Below are positions 63,232 to 64,000 of a stretch of DNA of 64,000 nucleotides, piece after piece (position 1 is the stretch's first letter; each line of letters opens with the position of its first letter). The notes beneath the pieces were generated by a model that saw only the letters and a program-made list of their open reading frames with translations, was not told the DNA's origin and searched no databases. Source of the DNA: Marchantia polymorpha subsp. ruderalis (taxonomy: Eukaryota > Streptophyta > Marchantiopsida > Marchantiales > Marchantiaceae); the NCBI GenBank assembly GCA_037833965.1, contig AP031352.1, positions 414,501 through 478,500 on the forward strand, given 5' to 3'. Made by a program: the position numbers and the translations under genes.

Positions 63232-63460
63232 GTCGATTGTGAATGTCTGCAGACTGGAAACCCTAACACTCGGTTTGAACAACAGGCAGGCAAACGAGGA
63301 AGAAGTATTTGTTTCCTTCCAAGTTCAGCTGATGTGGGAGTTCAGCTTCTGACTGGACTGTAGTACGCTGTTACCTGCGCCTGCTCCCGAGAGTTGTGTA
63401 GCGTTGGAGGGTAACAAAATCTGAAGTGATTTTGGAGACGCCTGCGGGGTTTTTAGGGTT
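63163..63460. promoter_or_regulatory. Telo-box cluster upstream of NOP58
   Basis: Three exact telo-box cores occur in the 500 bp before the NOP58 ATG: aaccctaa at 63163-63170, aaaccctaa at 63258-63266, and the reverse orientation ttagggtt at 63453-63460. Telo-boxes are an established promoter element of plant ribosomal-protein and ribosome-biogenesis genes, so the cluster fits co-regulation of NOP58 with that set. Confidence 0.7.
63426..63458 (+). repeat. Partial decoy copy of the NOP58 first codons
   Basis: About 240 bp upstream of the NOP58 start, the sequence repeats gagacgcctgcggg exactly (63435-63448 against 63677-63690) with further similarity on both sides. In the matching frame it reads VILETPAGFLG, against VLFETPAGFAL in NOP58 residues 3-13. 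There is no ATG at the matching position. It looks like a local duplication of the gene start. Confidence 0.65.
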
Positions 63461-63661
63461 CTAGCATGGAGACATTTTCTATATGCTTTAAACTCGAATG
63501 TGCTGTGGCCTAGAGTCTTTTGAGATTTTGAGCCGGGCTTAGAGGCTGGCGCAAGCGTCTGGGGCTTGATTATCAGTCGTTGTGTCGAGAAGTGGAGCAC
63601 ACAGATATTTGAGCTTGAGGTTGTGTATTGCGTATGAGAGTTTAGCTCGGAGGTCGTCAAA

Positions 63662-64000
63662 ATGTTGGTGCTGTTCGAGACGCCTGCGGGCTTTGCCCTC
63701 TTCCAGCTGCTGGATGAGGGGAAGCTCGACAAAGTCGAGGATTTATGGAAAGATTTCGAGACTCAAGACGCCGCCAGGAAAGTTGTGAAGCTGAAGGCGT
63801 TCAGCAAGTTCGCCAACACTACGGAAGCCCTGGGAGCTGCCACTGCATTAGTTGATAGTAAACTCAGTAAGGGGTTGAGGAAATTCTTGAAGGCAAACTG
63901 TGAAGGGGAAACGCTTGCCCTTGCTGACTCGAAGTTGGGTAACATTATCAAGGAGAAGCTGGCAATCGACTGTGTGCACAACAGTTCGATCATGGAGCTT
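63662..64000 (+). CDS. NOP58: NOP58 (NOP5), box C/D snoRNP core protein, 5' part
   Basis: The frame opens at ATG 63662 and runs without a stop to the window edge (113 codons), so the gene is truncated here. The N-terminus MLVLFETPAGFALFQLLDEG and the following DLWKDF, KLKAFSKF and KGLRKFL blocks are the NOP5 N-terminal domain of NOP58-type proteins. NOP56 has a different start. The NOP coiled-coil and RNA-binding domains should lie beyond 64000. NOP58 pairs with NOP56, fibrillarin and the 15.5-kDa protein in box C/D snoRNPs, which guide 2'-O-methylation and early processing of pre-rRNA in the nucleolus. The first exon is unusually long for a plant gene of this class, or an intron follows just outside the window. 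A telo-box cluster lies upstream. Confidence 0.95.
   Translation, partial: MLVLFETPAGFALFQLLDEGKLDKVEDLWKDFETQDAARKVVKLKAFSKFANTTEALGAATALVDSKLSKGLRKFLKANCEGETLALADSKLGNIIKEKLAIDCVHNSSIMEL

Noticed and set aside
1-64000. CRISPR arrays, operons or bacterial-type mobile systems
   Set aside because: The genes are spliced plant genes; no regular repeat-spacer array or prokaryotic gene cluster is present.

Overview
The window is nuclear DNA of a land plant. It carries four plant-type protein genes with GT-AG introns: an intronless ALOG (LSH/TAWAWA1-type) developmental gene, an EDM2-type chromatin gene, the ribophorin II subunit of oligosaccharyltransferase, and the start of the snoRNP core gene NOP58. 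Short introns in the housekeeping gene, very long gene-poor flanks rich in GA/CT and CTCG microsatellites, and an intronless ALOG gene suggest a bryophyte, perhaps a liverwort. That placement is an inference, not a demonstration.

Layout. 1-1919: ALOG gene on the minus strand with its 3' flank. 1920-27370: about 25 kb in which I can support no gene. It alternates GC-rich, microsatellite-laden stretches with sharply different AT-rich, ORF-poor blocks (about 7258-9225, 18445-19140, 21600-24450). Because the ALOG gene points away from this desert, the proximal part is probably its long 5' leader and promoter. 27372-28007: unrecognised exon-like open segments on the plus strand, with a competing small ORF on the minus strand. 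28399-49869: one large EDM2-type gene on the minus strand. I resolved it by eye into 23 coding exons whose phases all agree (4953 nt, 1650 residues). 49870-55500: intergenic, mostly a fourth AT-rich block. 55751-61332: ribophorin II on the plus strand, 19 coding exons (2088 nt, 695 residues). 61333-63661: intergenic or promoter. 63662-64000: first 113 codons of NOP58, cut by the window edge.

The genes do not form a pathway. ALOG proteins are nuclear regulators of lateral-organ and meristem development. EDM2 proteins read histone marks through PHD fingers and act on heterochromatic introns and transposons. Ribophorin II belongs to the ER N-glycosylation complex. NOP58 is a core protein of box C/D snoRNPs. 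The most useful second-look items are: an in-frame Gln/His-rich reading frame directly behind the ALOG stop codon; a duplicated exon in the EDM2-type gene; several perfect inverted repeats inside the large EDM2 introns; an inverted pair of coding-like fragments at 10990-11446; and a telo-box cluster plus a decoy copy of the first codons upstream of NOP58.

All gene models come from reading splice signals, phase and remembered family motifs. No search or alignment was run.
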